A stretch of 64,000 nt of DNA from Alphaproteobacteria bacterium LSUCC0719 (GTDB taxonomy: Bacteria > Pseudomonadota > Alphaproteobacteria > Puniceispirillales > Puniceispirillaceae), in assembly GCA_040839025.1 (NCBI GenBank), contig JBFPJN010000003.1, positions 62,001-126,000 of the forward strand. Reading direction: 5' to 3'. How positions within the stretch are numbered: position 1 is the stretch's first letter; each line of letters starts with the position of its first letter. The notes under the pieces were generated by a model. It was not told the origin of the DNA and made no database searches. It saw nothing but the letters and a program-made list of their open reading frames with translations. Position numbers and translations under genes: made by a program. This document shows positions 27,533 through 37,875 of the stretch, piece after piece.

Positions 27533-27880
27533 ACTCCCCGAAACAAGTTCATGATGATGCGTATGACGGGTGTCGATACGGCGAATCGCGATGCTGATAT
27601 CTCAGCCGACGCAACCGGCGCGCCCGGCTTGCAAGGGTGACGGCATCACGGTGAAAGACTGCCCCAAGCAACGACGCAAATAAAGTCTGATTTTGTATCT
27701 TACGCTTTTCCTTGGCTTTCATCGGATTAGCCGGCGGTGATCCACGGCCTCTGGCCGGCCCTGATCGCCGACAGGGCCGACTCACCAATTGACGAGATGC
27801 CTCTGGACAGGCAGATTGCCAACCGTCACCCGCAGCGTCCGGCGGTCCAGTTTCGCCCGTGGCTTCCTAAGGAGATTTTC
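27533..27880. other. Divergent gap between the zapA unit and tkt
   Basis: About 350 bases separate two divergent transcripts and should hold both promoters. Only the tkt ribosome binding site (TAAGGAG, 27868-27874) is clear. An AT-rich stretch around 27670-27715 could hold a -10 region, but I cannot name a defined promoter. The open frame continuing upstream of tkt lacks a plausible start. Confidence 0.5.
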
Positions 27881-29857
27881 ATGGTCAATTCCCCCGAGCG
27901 CCAGGATATGGCAAACGCCATTCGGGCCCTTGCAATGGATGCCGTCGAAGCGGCGAATTCGGGCCATCCCGGCATGCCGATGGGGATGGCCGACGCCGCC
28001 ACGGCGTTGTTCGCGGACCATCTGAAATTCGACGCCAGCGCGCCGGACTGGCCTGACCGTGACAGGTTTGTTCTGTCAGCCGGGCACGGGTCGATGCTGA
28101 TCTATGCGCTTCTTCACCTGACCGGCTATGAAGACATGACGATGGCGCAGCTTCGCAATTTCCGCCAGCTCGGCGCGATCACCGCCGGCCACCCCGAAGC
28201 TGGCCATGCCGGGGGTATCGAAACCACCACCGGCCCGCTTGGCCAGGGATTTGCCAACGCGGTCGGCATGGCGATGGCCGAAACCCACATGGCGGCGCGC
28301 TATGGTCGCGACCTTGTGGACCACTACACCTATGTCATCGCCGGCGACGGGTGCCTGATGGAAGGCATCAGCCATGAAGCCGCGTCAATGGCCGGCCATA
28401 TGGGCCTTGGCAGGCTGATCGTGCTGTTCGACGATAACGGCATCTCGATTGACGGCAGCACCGACCTGACTGTTTCGGATGACACAACGGCACGTTTTGC
28501 CAGCTATGGCTGGCAGGTGCTGGCCGTTGACGGGCACGACATGAAAGCGGTGTCCGAGGCCATTGGCGACGCCCGCGCCGAAGACGACAGACCGACCCTG
28601 ATTCGCTGCCGGACGGTCATCGGCTATGGGGCGCCGACCAAGGCCGGCACATCCGGTGTGCATGGCGCGCCGCTTGGCGGTGATGAAATTGCCGGCACGC
28701 GATCGGCACTTGGCTGGAGCCACGGACCGTTCGAGGTGCCACAGGCCACCCTCGACAGCTGGCGCGCTGTCGGCGCGCGTGGACGTGTGGCCCGCGATGC
28801 CTGGCAGGCCCGGCATGATGCCGCCGACAGCACGGCGTTCGACGCCGCAATGGCCGGTGATTTCGACGCCGCCATCAATGACGCTGTGCAGCAATGGAAA
28901 GCGTCGCTTGCCGCCGAGCCGCAAAAGATCGCCACCCGCGTCGCCAGCCAGAAGGCCCTCGACGCCATCATCCCCGCCTGCCCTTCCTTGATCGGCGGGT
29001 CGGCAGACCTTACCGGGTCGAACAATACAAGGGCCGGTGGACAGGACATCTTCAGCCGCGACAATCCGGCTGGCACCTATGTCCATTACGGGGTCCGCGA
29101 ACATGGCATGGCGGCGGCGATGAATGGCATCGCGCTTCATGGCGGGGCCATTCCCTATGGCGGCACCTTTCTTGTCTTCACCGATTACTGCCGCCCCTCG
29201 ATTCGTCTGTCGGCGTTGATGAAGCAGCGCGTGATCTATGTGATGACGCATGATTCCATCGGCCTTGGCGAGGATGGCCCGACCCACCAGCCTGTTGAAC
29301 ATGTCGCGGCCCTGCGGGCGATCCCGAACCTGCTGGTGTTCCGGCCCGGCGATGTCGTCGAGACGGCCGAAGCCTGGCAATGTGCGCTGGCCGCGCATGA
29401 CCGCCCCTCTGTTCTGGCGCTCAGCCGTCAGGGGTTGGCCCAGTTCCGGCATGGCGACCTGACGGCAAATCGCACCGCCGAGGGTGCCTATGTCGTTGCC
29501 GGCGACGCCCGGGACAGGCAGCTGACAATTCTGGCCACCGGCTCGGAGGTCGGCATCGCCCTTGCCGCCCGCGACCAGCTTGCCAATGATGGCATTGCCG
29601 CGACAGTCGTATCGGTCCCCTGCATGGAACTGCTGCGCGAGCAGGATGCGGACACACGCAACGCCATTCTGGGATCGGCACCGCGTATCGCCGTCGAGGC
29701 CGCGATCCGTCAATCCTGGGACTGGATGCTTCGCGACGGGGACAGTTTCATCGGCATGGACGGGTTCGGTGCCTCCGGCCCGGCCGGCGATCTCTATGCG
29801 CATTTCGGCATCACCGCCGACGCCGTCGCCGCGCAGGCACGTGCGATAGCAGGTTAA
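27881..29857 (+). CDS. tkt: Transketolase
   Basis: Thiamine-diphosphate enzyme moving two-carbon units in the pentose phosphate pathway. From ATG 27881 (AAGGAG six bases upstream) it has 658 residues. Motifs include ANSGHPGMPMGMAD, the ThDP/Mg segment IAGDGCLMEGISHEAASMAG, and HDSIGLGEDGPTHQPVEH of the pyrimidine-binding domain. Next gene is gap, 39 bases downstream, and the order tkt-gap is common in Alphaproteobacteria. Confidence 0.97.
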   Translation: MVNSPERQDMANAIRALAMDAVEAANSGHPGMPMGMADAATALFADHLKFDASAPDWPDRDRFVLSAGHGSMLIYALLHLTGYEDMTMAQLRNFRQLGAITAGHPEAGHAGGIETTTGPLGQGFANAVGMAMAETHMAARYGRDLVDHYTYVIAGDGCLMEGISHEAASMAGHMGLGRLIVLFDDNGISIDGSTDLTVSDDTTARFASYGWQVLAVDGHDMKAVSEAIGDARAEDDRPTLIRCRTVIGYGAPTKAGTSGVHGAPLGGDEIAGTRSALGWSHGPFEVPQATLDSWRAVGARGRVARDAWQARHDAADSTAFDAAMAGDFDAAINDAVQQWKASLAAEPQKIATRVASQKALDAIIPACPSLIGGSADLTGSNNTRAGGQDIFSRDNPAGTYVHYGVREHGMAAAMNGIALHGGAIPYGGTFLVFTDYCRPSIRLSALMKQRVIYVMTHDSIGLGEDGPTHQPVEHVAALRAIPNLLVFRPGDVVETAEAWQCALAAHDRPSVLALSRQGLAQFRHGDLTANRTAEGAYVVAGDARDRQLTILATGSEVGIALAARDQLANDGIAATVVSVPCMELLREQDADTRNAILGSAPRIAVEAAIRQSWDWMLRDGDSFIGMDGFGASGPAGDLYAHFGITADAVAAQARAIAG

Positions 29858-29896
29858 AGCAGCGATAATGACGGCTCGACAGAACAGGGGACGACA

Positions 29897-30904
29897 GTGA
29901 CAGTTCGCCTAGCAATCAGCGGCTTTGGCCGGATCGGAAGGATGGTTCTGCGCGCCCTTGTCGAGACCGGCCGCAAGGATGTCGAAATTGTTCTGATCAA
30001 CACCCCCGGCCCGGTCGAGACATCGGCCCATCTCTATGAATTCGATTCCGTTCATGGCCGCGCCCGCGGCACTGTCAGCCACGGCGACGGCTGGATGGAT
30101 GTCGGCACCGGGCGGATCGCGATGACACATGAACGCGACCCGTCGAAGATCCCGCATGCCGCACATGGCGTCGATATTGTTCTTGAATGTTCCGGCAGGT
30201 TCAACGAGCGCGAAAAGAGCGCCGCGCATCTTGCCGGCGGCGCGGCCCGCGTTCTGGTGTCGGCACCCTGCAAGAATGCCGATGCCACGATTGTCTATGG
30301 TGTCAATCACCATGAAATCAAACCTGGCCAGCTTGTCATCTCCAACGCATCCTGCACCACCAACTGTCTGGCACCTGTTGCCAAGGTGATGGCGGATTCG
30401 GTTGGCATCGAGGCCGGCTATATGACCACCATCCATGCCTATACCGGTGACCAGCCGACGCTTGATACAAGCCACAAGGATCTGCGCCGTGCGCGCGCCG
30501 CGGCGATGTCGATGATCCCGACCTCGACAGGTGCCGCGCGCTCGGTCGGCGAGGTGCTGCCCGATCTGCGCGGCCGGATGAACGGCTCGGCGATCCGTGT
30601 GCCGACGGCCAATGTCTCGGTCGTCGATTTCGGCTTCACCTCGAATCAGGATACCAGCACGCAGGAGATCAATGCGCTGCTGAAGGCGGCGTCCGAGGGA
30701 CCGATGAAAGGTGTTCTGGGAATCAATGAAAGACCGCTTGTATCGATTGATTTCAACCATGATCCGCACAGCTCGATTGCCGATCTGACACAGACCCATG
30801 TGATGAATGGACGCCTGGTCCGGGTTCTGGCCTGGTATGACAATGAATGGGGTTTTTCGTGCCGGATGCTGGACAACGCCGCCGAAATCGGCAAAACACT
30901 CTAG
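29897..30904 (+). CDS. gap: Glyceraldehyde-3-phosphate dehydrogenase, type I
   Basis: Oxidises and phosphorylates glyceraldehyde-3-phosphate with NAD(P). The N terminus VRLAISGFGRIGRMVLRAL is the nucleotide-binding fold, SNASCTTNCLAP holds the catalytic Cys, and WYDNEWGFSCRM ends the catalytic domain. The 335-residue length is standard. It starts with GTG at 29897 (AGGGG upstream). Probably in one operon with tkt. Confidence 0.97.
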   Translation: MTVRLAISGFGRIGRMVLRALVETGRKDVEIVLINTPGPVETSAHLYEFDSVHGRARGTVSHGDGWMDVGTGRIAMTHERDPSKIPHAAHGVDIVLECSGRFNEREKSAAHLAGGAARVLVSAPCKNADATIVYGVNHHEIKPGQLVISNASCTTNCLAPVAKVMADSVGIEAGYMTTIHAYTGDQPTLDTSHKDLRRARAAAMSMIPTSTGAARSVGEVLPDLRGRMNGSAIRVPTANVSVVDFGFTSNQDTSTQEINALLKAASEGPMKGVLGINERPLVSIDFNHDPHSSIADLTQTHVMNGRLVRVLAWYDNEWGFSCRMLDNAAEIGKTL

Positions 30905-30995
30905 CCATTGAATACACGATCCCGTGATTACAGGATCCTGCCCCTGACTTCCCTGTGACGCCGCGCCATGCGGCATGCCTGCGACGAGGTTCAAG

Positions 30996-31562
30996 ATGAA
31001 ACTGAACGGCAACGCCATCAAACCCGGCAACGTCATCGAACATAATGGTCGGCTGTGGAGCGCGGTCAAGGTCGAACATGTGAAGCCCGGCAAGGGCGGC
31101 GCCTTTGCCCAGATCGAGCTTCGTGACATTCGTGACGGAACCAAGCTGAATGAACGCTTCCGGTCTTCGGAAACGGTCGAGCGCGTGATCCTCGAGGAAA
31201 TCGAATGCACCTTCCTGTTTGATGACGGTGACAATCTTGTCTTCATGCACGCCGAGACCTACGAGCAGATGGCGATCAGCCGCGACATGGTCGGCGACAG
31301 CGCGGCCTTCCTTCAGGATGGCATGACCGTGACCGTCAACAGCCATGAGGGCGAGGCCATTTCGGTCCAGCTTCCCGACAAGGTTGTGATGGAGGTTGTC
31401 GAGGCCGACGCCGTCGTCAAGGGCCAGACAGCCTCGTCAAGCTACAAGCCGGCAATTCTCGAGAATGGCGTGCGGGTGCTTGTGCCACCGCATATCGAGG
31501 CCGGCACACGTATCGTCGTCCGGCCCGAAGACGCAACCTACGTCGAACGCGCCAAGGACTGA
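30996..31562 (+). CDS. efp: Elongation factor P
   Basis: Rescues ribosomes stalled at polyproline stretches, acting at the E/P site. From ATG 30996 ([18 protein letters not shown]) it has 188 residues and three OB-like domains. The modification loop KPGKGGAF carries the lysine that is usually beta-lysylated or otherwise modified. GAGG precedes ATG 30996; an in-frame ATG seven codons upstream is less likely. Confidence 0.97.
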   Translation: MKLNGNAIKPGNVIEHNGRLWSAVKVEHVKPGKGGAFAQIELRDIRDGTKLNERFRSSETVERVILEEIECTFLFDDGDNLVFMHAETYEQMAISRDMVGDSAAFLQDGMTVTVNSHEGEAISVQLPDKVVMEVVEADAVVKGQTASSSYKPAILENGVRVLVPPHIEAGTRIVVRPEDATYVERAKD

Positions 31563-31600
31563 CACCGCCCTCCTCCGGGCCCAGAAAGGAACCGAACGAT

Positions 31601-32416
31601 ATGGCCAGCCAATCGGCGCTGATCAACGTGATGCAGAAAGCCTCCATCTATGCCAGCAAGGGGCTGCTTCGCGATTTCGGCGAAGTCGAGAATTTGCAGG
31701 TCAGCCGCAAGGGGCCCGGCGATTTCGTCAGCCGCGCCGACATCAACGCCGAAAAGACCATCCGGCGTGAACTGGCAAAGGCGCGTCCGGACTGGGGATT
31801 TTACCTGGAAGAAGGCGGCGTTGTCGAAGGGGCCGACCCTGACGCCCCTGTCTGGGTTGTCGACCCGCTGGACGGGACAACCAATTTTCTGCACGGCATT
31901 CCGCATTTCGGGATTTCGATCGCGGTCATGGAAACGGATTCGCAAGGCCGTCGCACCATCACCGCCGGCAGCATCTTTGACCCGGTAAAGAACGAATTCT
32001 TCTATGCCGAAAGGGGCAAGGGCGCGTTCCTGAATGAAAGACGGCTTCGGGTATCAGGGCGGCGGGCGATGGCGGATTCGCTGTTTGCCACCGGCATTCC
32101 CTTTCTTAGCCGCGGTGATGCCGACGACCATACGGCCTTTCTGAAAGAGCTTGGCAACGTCATGGCGGCAAGTTCCGGCGTGCGCCGCAATGGCGCTGCC
32201 GCGCTCGACCTTGCCTGGGTGGCGGCCGGCCGTTTTGACGGTTTCTGGGAACGTGGTCTCAGCCTGTGGGATATCGCAGCCGGCGTGATTCTGGTTCGCG
32301 AGGCCGGCGGGTTCATCTCGGATTTCGCCTCGCGCGACAAGGTGCTGGACAGCGGCGATGTCGTCGCCGCCAATTCATCAATCCACGGTGATCTGCTGCG
32401 CCTCCTTCGATGCTGA
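31601..32416 (+). CDS. suhB: Inositol monophosphatase family protein
   Basis: Li-sensitive phosphatase fold hydrolysing inositol monophosphate or related sugar phosphates. The 271 residues have the metal-binding motifs FYLEEGG, VWVVDPLDGTTNFLHG and, near the end, LDLAWVAAGRFDGFWERGLSLWDIAAG. SuhB in E. coli also associates with NusA/rRNA antitermination; whether that applies here is unknown. It lies 38 bases after efp. Confidence 0.93.
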   Translation: MASQSALINVMQKASIYASKGLLRDFGEVENLQVSRKGPGDFVSRADINAEKTIRRELAKARPDWGFYLEEGGVVEGADPDAPVWVVDPLDGTTNFLHGIPHFGISIAVMETDSQGRRTITAGSIFDPVKNEFFYAERGKGAFLNERRLRVSGRRAMADSLFATGIPFLSRGDADDHTAFLKELGNVMAASSGVRRNGAAALDLAWVAAGRFDGFWERGLSLWDIAAGVILVREAGGFISDFASRDKVLDSGDVVAANSSIHGDLLRLLRC

Positions 32417-32506
32417 TTGCACACGGCCTCATTCCTGCCATTCTTTGACAGCAGGTTGCAGATGTCATTTCATCTGCCCAACCAAGCTGTTATGGGAGAC
32501 CAGGCC

Positions 32507-33568
32507 ATGATGACCGACCCGCGACGTTATCTCGTCCGCATGCTTGTCTTTCTGGTGACAGTGGCGGCCATTGCGGCCCTGCTTCACGCGCCGCTTTGGC
32601 GCGCGTTCATGGGCAATCCTGTGCTGAACGGGGTGATTGTCGGCGCGCTTGGCCTTGGCATCGCCTATACATTCAGGCAGATCCTGCGGCTGGTGCCCGA
32701 GCGGCGGTGGCTGACCGGGATCCAGAAGACCGGCAAGCTTGACAATCGGCAGGCGAAACCGGTGCTGCTGGCGACTGTCAACGCCATGCTGGCCGACCAG
32801 CGCCAGGAGGCGCATCTGTCCGCACTGTCACTCCGCTCGGTGCTTGACGGTGTCGCGGCGCGGCTTGATGAAGGCCGCGAGATTTCGCGCTATATGATCG
32901 GGCTGCTGGTATTTCTGGGCCTTCTCGGCACCTTCTGGGGGCTGTTGCAGACCATCGGCGCCGTCGGGCTTGTTGTCGGCTCGCTCGATACCGCCGGCAG
33001 TGATTTCGAAGCCATGATGGCACAGCTGAAAGGCGGGCTGGATGCACCGCTTTCGGGCATGGCGACAGCCTTTTCCTCGTCGCTGTTCGGATTGGCCGGA
33101 TCGCTCATTCTCGGCTTTCTGGACCTGCAGCTTGGCCAGGCGATGGGCCGCTTCTTCAACGAGCTTGAGGACTGGCTGTCCGCCTTTGCCCGCTTCAATG
33201 ATTCAGGGCCGGTTGGTGCCGAAGGGGCCACCCCGCTGGCCAGCGGGATGAGCGAGGAAGCGGCACGGGCGCTGATCCATCTTGGCAATTCCATAGCCGC
33301 CGGCGAAGACAACAGACAGCGCGTTCTCGACCAGCTGTCCGGTATCAGCATGACGCTTGCCGCTCTCAACGAAGCCATGGCAGACGACCGACGCCTTCGT
33401 GAACAGCTGGCGCAGCTGAATGCCGGGATCGCCAATCTGGCGGCCGATCTGCGCGATGACAGGACACGCTCGACCAGCGCCGTCAGCGCCGAACTGCGGT
33501 CGCTGTCGAGCGCCATCAACAAGCTGACCGGCACGACCGGACGCAGCCGCCAGACCAGGGAGTCCTGA
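32507..33568 (+). CDS. MotA/TolQ/ExbB-like membrane protein
   Basis: Inner-membrane protein of about 353 residues. It has two N-terminal membrane helices (MLVFLVTVAAIAALL, VIVGALGLGIAYTF), a cytoplasmic loop and two further helices with the ExbB-like FLGLLGTFWGLLQTIGAVG and AFSSSLFGLAGSLILGFLDL, then a C-terminal coiled coil. GGGAG eight bases before ATG 32507 supports the start. It lies two bases before an OmpA-like gene, making a motor-like pair. Such pairs are conserved in Alphaproteobacteria but are not experimentally defined; it is not the true TolQ, which lies at 20774. Confidence 0.85.
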   Translation: MMTDPRRYLVRMLVFLVTVAAIAALLHAPLWRAFMGNPVLNGVIVGALGLGIAYTFRQILRLVPERRWLTGIQKTGKLDNRQAKPVLLATVNAMLADQRQEAHLSALSLRSVLDGVAARLDEGREISRYMIGLLVFLGLLGTFWGLLQTIGAVGLVVGSLDTAGSDFEAMMAQLKGGLDAPLSGMATAFSSSLFGLAGSLILGFLDLQLGQAMGRFFNELEDWLSAFARFNDSGPVGAEGATPLASGMSEEAARALIHLGNSIAAGEDNRQRVLDQLSGISMTLAALNEAMADDRRLREQLAQLNAGIANLAADLRDDRTRSTSAVSAELRSLSSAINKLTGTTGRSRQTRES

Positions 33569-33570
33569 CG

Positions 33571-34845
33571 ATGGCGCTGGCGCGGCTAGGCGGTGCCCGC
33601 CGCCCCGACAGCTATACCTGGCCCGGCTTTGTCGACGCGCTGGCGACATTGCTCATGGTCATCATGTTCGTGCTGCTGGTGTTTGTCCTGATCCAGGTCA
33701 ATCTTGCCTACCGTGTCGCCGGACAGGACGCGACGATGAATGACATGCGCGCGCAGATCGTCAGCCTTGGTGAATTGCTGAATCTCGAACGCAAGGCGAA
33801 TGACGATCTGGCGGCAGAGCTTGCCCGCATTTCCAGCAATCTTGCCGATGCCACGCGCGAGCGCGACGCATTGGAGGCCCAGCTTGCGGACACCAGCACA
33901 ACCCTTGACCAGCGGGAGGCCGAGATTGCCAGGCTGACCGCGCTGCAGACAGACACCCAGTCGGCGCTGGCGACGGCACAGGCCTCGCTTGCCGAGCGGA
34001 TCGCCGCACTGGAAACCGCCGAGGCCGCCCTTGCTGATACACGCGCGCGGATCGCCTCGCTGGAAATGACGCTTGAGGAACGGGTCGCGGCGCTGGAAGC
34101 CAGCGAGGCAGACCGTCAACAGGCCGAGACCGACCTTGCCGACGCCGCCGGCCGCAACAGGCTGTCACTTGCCAGAATCGCCGATCTTGAGGACGAAAAT
34201 GCCGCCTCGAAGGCGGAGGTGGCCCGGATGACCAATGCGCTGACCGCGCTGCGGCTTCGCATCGAGGAACTGACCACGCTGCTTGCCGAAAGGGAAGCCG
34301 AGGCGGCCCGCGACAAGATCGCCATTGCCAGCCTTGGCAAGTCGCTGAACAACGCGCTGGCATCGCGGGTGCAGGAATTGCGGCGGTTCCGCTCGGAATT
34401 CTTTGGCCGGCTTCGCGACATTCTGCGCGGCCGCGATGATGTCAGGATTGTCGGTGACAGGTTTGTTTTCCAGTCGGAAGTTCTGTTTGGCCAGGGACAG
34501 GCCGATATCGCCGCCGAAGGCGAACAGCAGCTTGCCAAGCTGGCGGTGGCGCTGACCCAGATTGCCGCCGACATCCCCGAGGATATCGACTGGGTGCTGC
34601 AGGTTGAAGGCCATACCGACGACATTCCGGTGCGGGCAGGCCGTTTCGCCGACAATTGGGATCTGTCGACCGAGCGGGCGCTGTCGGTGGTTCGCTTCCT
34701 TGCCTCGCAGGGGCTGCCGCCAAACCGGCTGGCCGCTGCCGGATATGGCGAATATCAGCCGCTGGACAGCGCCAGTACGGATGATGCGCGCCGTCGCAAC
34801 AGACGGATTGAGATGAAGCTGACCCAGCGCATTTCCGCAAACTGA
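33571..34845 (+). CDS. Coiled-coil protein with C-terminal OmpA-like peptidoglycan-binding domain
   Basis: Of 424 residues, 25-47 form one membrane helix (LLMVIMFVLLVFVLIQVNLAY), 55-270 a long coiled coil rich in ELxxLx repeats, and 295-424 an OmpA-like domain with LQVEGHTDDIPV, LSTERALSVVRFL, GYGEYQPLD and RRIEMKL. The arrangement resembles MotB with an inserted coiled coil. Together with the ExbB-like gene before it, it probably forms a proton-driven or static inner-membrane to cell-wall complex; that is inference. Confidence 0.88.
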   Translation: MALARLGGARRPDSYTWPGFVDALATLLMVIMFVLLVFVLIQVNLAYRVAGQDATMNDMRAQIVSLGELLNLERKANDDLAAELARISSNLADATRERDALEAQLADTSTTLDQREAEIARLTALQTDTQSALATAQASLAERIAALETAEAALADTRARIASLEMTLEERVAALEASEADRQQAETDLADAAGRNRLSLARIADLEDENAASKAEVARMTNALTALRLRIEELTTLLAEREAEAARDKIAIASLGKSLNNALASRVQELRRFRSEFFGRLRDILRGRDDVRIVGDRFVFQSEVLFGQGQADIAAEGEQQLAKLAVALTQIAADIPEDIDWVLQVEGHTDDIPVRAGRFADNWDLSTERALSVVRFLASQGLPPNRLAAAGYGEYQPLDSASTDDARRRNRRIEMKLTQRISAN

Positions 34846-34945
34846 CCCATACCACCCGGCCTGTGGTCCGGCGTGACCGGCAGCCTCACCGTAATGTGAC
34901 GGGCCGGCCAGAAACCCTTAACCAAGGTCTGGATTATCTGAAAGG

Positions 34946-35944
34946 ATGATCCGGTCCGGTTCTCATCTGTGGCGCGGCGGGCTGCGTCCTTGCATCACCT
35001 TTGGTCTTGGCATGTGGCTGGAAGTCTGCATGACAGGGCCGGCACCGGCCTGCAGTCAGCAGGATTCCTGCGGGAGCGATGCCATTGACGGGTTCTTCCT
35101 GTCGCTGATCACCACCAGCCTTGGCACGCCAAGCCGCGGCACCACCCATCCGCCAGTGCTGTTTCCGGCGGACACCCCATCCCCCTTGCCACCGGCTGGC
35201 GGGGCCATCGTCATCCCGCCGCCGGCGATGCCTGAACCGGCCATTCACCCTGATCCGTCTGTGCCCTTGACCAGTGTCACCCCTGTTCAGCAGTTGCAGA
35301 TCGGGCAGACGCTTGCTGGCGGCACCTTTCGCGAGGGCGGCTTTGCAGAGCTGTTTGTCGAGCATCTGCCATCCATCGACCTGTCGCCGGAGGCGCATCA
35401 CGACATGCTGGCGCTGACACCGGCCTTGCTGTCCGACCTGATGCTGACACCCGAGGCGGGCGGCCATGACCTGTTGGTGATGGAGACACTTGTATCGCTG
35501 CCGGTCGGCGAGGCCTGGCCACTGCACTCCCTTTCACAACAGGTGCAGATGCAGGTCAGCTGCGGCGCGTGCGGGCCGGCGGGTGGCATCGCACATCTTG
35601 TCGGCACCGGCAGGCTGCATATCCGGACCGCGCCGTGGGGGTCCGGCAGCATCACCGGTATCACCCTGCATGCACCCGGCGGACCGTCAGCCCATGGCGA
35701 GATGCTGTTCATTGTCCAGACATCCGACAAGGCCGTCTTCACCGACGACGAGGCCGTGATGCGTCTTGTGGTCGGCTCTGTTTCGACGGAGCTGGCGACC
35801 CGGCTTGTCGCCTGGCATGGCCAGCGCCGGGCCGTCACCGGCATCTTTGTCGGCATGCCGGTGGACACAGGGCACGATCTGGGTGCCTTTGCCGGTCAGT
35901 TCAGTGGTGCTGGCTGTGATCGTGACTGCGGTGTTGAAAATTGA
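34946..35944 (+). CDS. Secreted-looking protein of unknown function
   Basis: A 332-residue frame with a weakly hydrophobic, Cys-containing N terminus (TFGLGMWLEVCMTGPAPACS), a proline-rich stretch at about 75-105 and a globular second half with paired cysteines (SCGACG near 210, CDRDC at the end). No domain recognised. The start codon directly follows AAAGG, so the start is doubtful. The last 49 bases overlap the convergent ABC transporter gene. An antisense frame at 34934-35527 is a weaker candidate. Existence of the gene rests on frame length and codon bias only. Confidence 0.5.
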   Translation: MIRSGSHLWRGGLRPCITFGLGMWLEVCMTGPAPACSQQDSCGSDAIDGFFLSLITTSLGTPSRGTTHPPVLFPADTPSPLPPAGGAIVIPPPAMPEPAIHPDPSVPLTSVTPVQQLQIGQTLAGGTFREGGFAELFVEHLPSIDLSPEAHHDMLALTPALLSDLMLTPEAGGHDLLVMETLVSLPVGEAWPLHSLSQQVQMQVSCGACGPAGGIAHLVGTGRLHIRTAPWGSGSITGITLHAPGGPSAHGEMLFIVQTSDKAVFTDDEAVMRLVVGSVSTELATRLVAWHGQRRAVTGIFVGMPVDTGHDLGAFAGQFSGAGCDRDCGVEN

Positions 35945-37707
35945 AGGTCGGCCAGATGACGATAGAGCGCCGATTCAGTGATCAGCTGTTCATGCGTTCC
36001 CGTGGCGACAATCTGTCCCCCATCCAGAAGAAAGATCCGGTCGGCGCGGATCACCGTGGCAAGACGGTGCGCGATGACAATCGAGGTCCGGTCCTTCATC
36101 AGCGTTTCCAGCGCCGCCTGCACCGATGCTTCCGAGCGTGCGTCAAGCGCGCTTGTGGCCTCGTCCAGCAGCAGCAGACCCGGGTCGCGAAGGATTGCCC
36201 GCGCAATGGCTATGCGCTGCCGCTGGCCGCCGGACAACCGCACACCCTTTTCGCCAACCGGCGTGTCATAGCCATGTTCAAGCGCCGCGATGAAGTCGTG
36301 CGCCTCGGCCTGTCTGGCGGCGGCGGTAATGTCCGCATCACTGGCATCCGGCCGCCCGAACGCGATATTGTCCCGCACGCTTGTCGAGAACAGCGCCGGG
36401 TCCTGGGGCACCAGCCCGATGAAATGCCGGATTGCCGCAAGATCCAGATCGCGAAGATCCTGCCCACCGAGACGTATGCGCCCGGCGCCCGGATCATAGA
36501 ACCGCAACAACAGGTGGAACAGGGTCGACTTGCCGGCCCCGCTCGGCCCGACGAGCGCCACCCGTTCACCCCGCCTGACGACAAGATCCACACCGCTGAC
36601 CGCTGGCCGGCTGGCACCGGCGGGATAGGCAAAATCGACAGCTTCGAATTCACAGGCGATCTCGTGGTCACGCGGCAGATCCACCGGCTGTGCCGGCAGC
36701 GGCAGATGTGCTGTTGCCTGCAACGCCTGTGCGATCCGCTCGGCGGCACCGGCGGCGCGCTGAAGCTCACCCGCCAGTTCCGACAGGAACCCTGTCGAGG
36801 CGGCGACTAGAAACGCATAGAAGACAAAGGATGACAGATCTCCGGCGCTGATCCGTCCGGCAAGCAGGTCCTGGCCACCAATCCAGAGAATGGCCGAAAT
36901 GCCGCTGAAGACCAGAAAGATGATGATGCCGCTCATCCAGCCCCGCAGCCTGACCCGCGCCAGCGCGGCATCAAGGCTTGACGCCACCGCCTCGTCAAAT
37001 CTCCGGCGCATCAGCTCCTGCCTGCCAAAGGCCTGGACGGTGCGAATGGCGGTCACTGTTTCCTCGGCCTGAACCGCGACATCGGCAAGCCTGTCCTGTG
37101 ACAGGCGCGAGGCCCGGCGAAGCCGCCGTCCCAGAAAGATCAGCGGCACCACGACCATCGGCACCACGACAAGCACCACAAGCGACATTTTCGGGCTCGA
37201 CAGCACCACCATCACCAGCCCGCCAAAAAGCAGGATGACATTGCGTGCGGCCATCGAAATGGTCGAGGTCATCACCGTCTGCACGATCGCGGTATCCGTG
37301 GTCAGTCGTGCCAGCACATCGCCCGTGCGGGCGGTTTCGTACCAGGCCGGCGACAAGGTCAGCAGATGACCAAACAGCGCCTGTCTGATATCGGCAAGAA
37401 CATGTTCACCTATCTGGTTGACCAGCGTCGTGCGAAGATAGCTGCCAACCGCCAGAAACAGCGCGATGACAGCGGTGCCGACCACCGCCCGGTCAAGCAG
37501 CGCCGGGTCACTGCGGCCAAGCCCTTCATCGACAAGATAGGCAAGCCCGCGCCCCATTGTCAGCAGCGCACCGGCAACCATCAGCAGCGAAATGACCGCG
37601 CCGACGATCCGGGAGCGGTGCGGACGCAGATAGGGCCAGAAGACACGCCATAGCGCCGCCGTCGTAAAGGGCTTGTCTGCCGCCTGCCGGGATGGGGAAG
37701 AAGTCAC
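35896..37707 (-). CDS. ABC exporter, fused membrane and ATPase domains (MsbA-like)
   Basis: A half-transporter of 603 residues that would dimerise. Six membrane helices lie in the first 320 residues ([34 protein letters not shown] and others), followed by an ATPase domain with Walker [10 protein letters not shown], signature [16 protein letters not shown] and Walker [13 protein letters not shown]. The start GTG 37707 is preferred, since an upstream extension would lack sense. Substrate unknown; the family includes lipid A flippases and drug exporters. It overlaps the convergent upstream gene by 49 bases. Confidence 0.93.
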   Translation of the reverse strand: MTSSPSRQAADKPFTTAALWRVFWPYLRPHRSRIVGAVISLLMVAGALLTMGRGLAYLVDEGLGRSDPALLDRAVVGTAVIALFLAVGSYLRTTLVNQIGEHVLADIRQALFGHLLTLSPAWYETARTGDVLARLTTDTAIVQTVMTSTISMAARNVILLFGGLVMVVLSSPKMSLVVLVVVPMVVVPLIFLGRRLRRASRLSQDRLADVAVQAEETVTAIRTVQAFGRQELMRRRFDEAVASSLDAALARVRLRGWMSGIIIFLVFSGISAILWIGGQDLLAGRISAGDLSSFVFYAFLVAASTGFLSELAGELQRAAGAAERIAQALQATAHLPLPAQPVDLPRDHEIACEFEAVDFAYPAGASRPAVSGVDLVVRRGERVALVGPSGAGKSTLFHLLLRFYDPGAGRIRLGGQDLRDLDLAAIRHFIGLVPQDPALFSTSVRDNIAFGRPDASDADITAAARQAEAHDFIAALEHGYDTPVGEKGVRLSGGQRQRIAIARAILRDPGLLLLDEATSALDARSEASVQAALETLMKDRTSIVIAHRLATVIRADRIFLLDGGQIVATGTHEQLITESALYRHLADLQFSTPQSRSQPAPLN

Positions 37708-37875
37708 GCTGTGCCGCCTGTCCGTCGAATGATATGTTGTCGCCGCAGGGATGGCCGGGAGCCAATTCGGGCTTGCCTTGCGAGGTGGTTGACGATATAC
37801 CACCGCATCCGAATATTGACCAGCGCCGCCATGGGGCGCACGCAAGCAGGACGGCCCGACCGGCAGGAGCATGTT

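Noticed and set aside
28385-29803. 472-codon minus-strand frame opposite tkt
   Set aside because: Antisense shadow; the transketolase motifs are on the plus strand.
32507-34845. Zorya-type defence pair (ZorAB)
   Set aside because: The channel plus OmpA-domain layout is similar, but ZorC/ZorD/ZorE-like genes are absent and the surroundings are housekeeping genes.
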